NCBI GenBank assembly: GCA_900470775.1
Contig: UCBZ01000032.1
Location: 124,001-188,000 of the forward strand
Length of the DNA: 64,000 nucleotides
Reading direction: 5' to 3'
From: Hyphomicrobiales bacterium
Lineage (GTDB): Bacteria > Pseudomonadota > Alphaproteobacteria > Rhizobiales > Beijerinckiaceae
Positions within the stretch are counted from its first letter, which is position 1, and every line of letters starts with the position of its first letter. Of the stretch, positions 62,841-64,000 are shown piece after piece. The position numbers and the translations under genes are program-made. The notes under the pieces are model-generated. The model was given only the letters and a program-made list of their open reading frames with translations. It ran no database searches and had not been told where the DNA came from.

Positions 62841-63811
62841 GCAACGGTTTCTCACATTCTGATTCGTCTAACCCTCCGCCGTCATCCTGGGCGACCGAAG
62901 ATCGTCCCGGGATCCATCATAAGGCGCTGACGAGCCCTGTGATGGATCCCGGCGCTCCGCTTCGCTCCGGCCAGGATGACGGCGCAGAAGTGGAGAGGAC
63001 AGAGGAAAAGAAGGACTCGGAAGCAGGCTCCCTCACCGTCGTGGGCCTCGGCCCCGGCGAGGCGCATTGGCTCACGCCGGCTGCCCAGGCGGCGATCGAG
63101 GCTGCGAGCGACCTTGTGGGTTACGGCCCCTATCTCGACCGCGTCGCCCCGCGCGAAGGCCAGACGAAACACGCCTCAGACAACCGCGTCGAGATCGACC
63201 GGGCCGGCCATGCGCTGCGGTTGGCGGCGGCGGGCAGGACCGTCGCGGTCGTCTCGGGCGGCGACCCCGGCGTGTTTGCCATGGCGGCCGCCGTGTTCGA
63301 GGCGCTGGAGGCCGGCAACCCGGCCTGGCTGGCGCTGCCGATCACGGTCGAGCCCGGCATCACCGCGATGCTGGCCTCGGCGGCCAAGGCCGGCGCGCCG
63401 CTCGGTGGGGATTTCTGCGCGATTTCGCTGTCGGATAATCTCAAGCCCTGGGAGGTCGTGACCGCACGGCTCGAGGCGGTTCTGAAGGCCGATTTCGTGA
63501 TCTGCCTCTACAACCCGATCTCGAAGGCGCGGCCCTGGCAGCTGCGCGAAGCGCTGGCGCTGGCCGCCCGCATCCGCGCAGCCGAGACGCCGGTGATCTT
63601 CGCGCGCGCCGTCGGGCGGGCCGATGAGGGCTTGCGCATCCTGACGCTGGCTGAGGCGGTCGAGACGGCTGAATCCGCCGACATGGCGACGCTGGTGACG
63701 ATCGGCGCATCGAGCACGCGGCTGATCGCGCGTCCGGGCGATCAGCCTTGGGTCTACACGCCGCGCTCGGTGACGAAGAGCCCTTCCGCCACCAGCCAGG
63801 GCAGGACCTGA
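62837..63811 (+). CDS. cobJ: Precorrin-3B C17-methyltransferase CobJ, with palindrome-derived N-terminus
   Basis: SAM-dependent methyltransferase that contracts the corrin ring. The conserved body begins SLTVVGLGPGEAHWLTPAA, with VVSGGDPGVFAMAAAV, EPGITAMLASAAKAGAPLG and FVICLYNPISKARPWQ. From GTG 62837 (GTGA overlap with cobI) the protein has 324 residues, of which about 14-49 are encoded by palindrome A6. The alternative ATG 62942 lies inside the repeat. No start codon with a ribosome site is seen between the repeat and the conserved body. Confidence 0.9.
   Translation: MSNGFSHSDSSNPPPSSWATEDRPGIHHKALTSPVMDPGAPLRSGQDDGAEVERTEEKKDSEAGSLTVVGLGPGEAHWLTPAAQAAIEAASDLVGYGPYLDRVAPREGQTKHASDNRVEIDRAGHALRLAAAGRTVAVVSGGDPGVFAMAAAVFEALEAGNPAWLALPITVEPGITAMLASAAKAGAPLGGDFCAISLSDNLKPWEVVTARLEAVLKADFVICLYNPISKARPWQLREALALAARIRAAETPVIFARAVGRADEGLRILTLAEAVETAESADMATLVTIGASSTRLIARPGDQPWVYTPRSVTKSPSATSQGRT
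62878..62984. repeat. Family A interspersed palindrome at the start of cobJ, copy A6
   Basis: Arms CCGCCGTCATCCTGG and CCAGGATGACGGCG, inner GGATCCATCATAA and GTGATGGATCCCGG. It is open in the cobJ frame, giving RPGIHHKAL and MDPGAPLRSG, a translation also latent in other A copies. Confidence 0.9.
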
Positions 63812-64000
63812 TGGACATGGGCGACGGTCTCGACAGCGGGCTTGGGCGGACGGGCCACCATCACCACCGGCAGGCCGAGGCGGCGCGCCGCGACGAGCTT
63901 GCCGGCCGTGGCATCGCCGCCGGAATTCTTGCTGACCAGGACATCGATGCCCTCGCGGCGCATCAGATCCTCCTCGTCATCGGCGTGGAACGGACCGCGC
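63754..64000 (-). CDS. cobK: Precorrin-6A reductase CobK (partial, 5' part beyond window)
   Basis: C-terminal part of the NADPH-dependent reductase. It shows GPFHADDEEDLMRREGIDVL and VSKNSGGDATAGKLVAARR, the typical CobK ending. The gene is on the opposite strand and its last 58 bases overlap the 3' end of cobJ. The start lies right of the window. Confidence 0.92.
   Translation of the reverse strand, partial: RGPFHADDEEDLMRREGIDVLVSKNSGGDATAGKLVAARRLGLPVVMVARPPKPAVETVAHVHQVLPWLVAEGLFVTERGV

Noticed and set aside
927-62984. CRISPR array as explanation for the repeats
   Set aside because: Copies are kilobases apart, internally palindromic and without regularly spaced spacers; no cas genes are present.

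Overview
The window is high-GC, gene-dense chromosomal DNA from an alphaproteobacterium, most likely of the order Hyphomicrobiales and of a Bosea-like type. The case rests on a MucR/Ros-type regulator, the glxBCD-glnT set known from rhizobia, the aerobic cob (CobG/CobN) cobalamin route with CbtAB, and three families of interspersed palindromic repeats. The genus is an inference; no rRNA or tRNA gene is present to anchor it.

Layout. 1-3.1 kb: the end of a PotA/PotD-type ABC uptake operon and a divergent LysR regulator. 3.1-5.8 kb: a zinc-type COG0523 GTPase and an AztD-like periplasmic metallochaperone, divergent around a good Zur box. 5.9-12.6 kb: an RND efflux operon (membrane fusion protein, pump, outer-membrane factor) with a divergent TetR regulator and a palindromic operator. 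12.6-21.7 kb: a LysR-controlled operon with two NMT1-like binding proteins, a permease and an ATPase, plus an SDR, a dihydroorotase/hydantoinase-like enzyme and an Atz-like amidohydrolase; it looks like uptake and ring opening of an unknown N-heterocycle. 21.6-23.5 kb: a LOG-family hydrolase and an acetamidase/formamidase. 23.6-29.6 kb: glnT/gmaS-like glutamine synthetase, glxD, glxC, glxB, an XRE-cupin regulator and MucR. 29.8-41.7 kb: a complete chemosensory operon (STAS, CheY, CheA, CheW, two MCPs, CheW, CheR, CheB and a soluble MCP-like protein). 42-50.6 kb: AraC regulator, hemC, a DUF924 protein, eutBC, a GMC oxidoreductase, a small membrane protein and a D-2-hydroxyacid dehydrogenase. 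50.7-64 kb: cobalamin genes, with cobC, cobD, cobO and cobU followed by a cobalamin riboswitch and a tightly coupled operon cbtB-cbtA-DUF1636-cobW-cobN-cobG-cobH-cobI-cobJ, and a converging partial cobK at the right edge.

The most unusual signal is the interspersed palindromes. Fourteen copies in three families (called A, B and C here) lie in the window. Most are intergenic, often between convergent genes, but one B copy lies in frame inside cobN and one A copy forms the N-terminal coding region, or supplies the start codon, of cobJ. In family B the small internal hairpins keep their stems while the sequence changes, which points to selection or a mechanism acting on structure.

No gap between genes exceeds about 300 bases. 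No rRNA, tRNA, CRISPR array, integrase or intact insertion sequence was seen.
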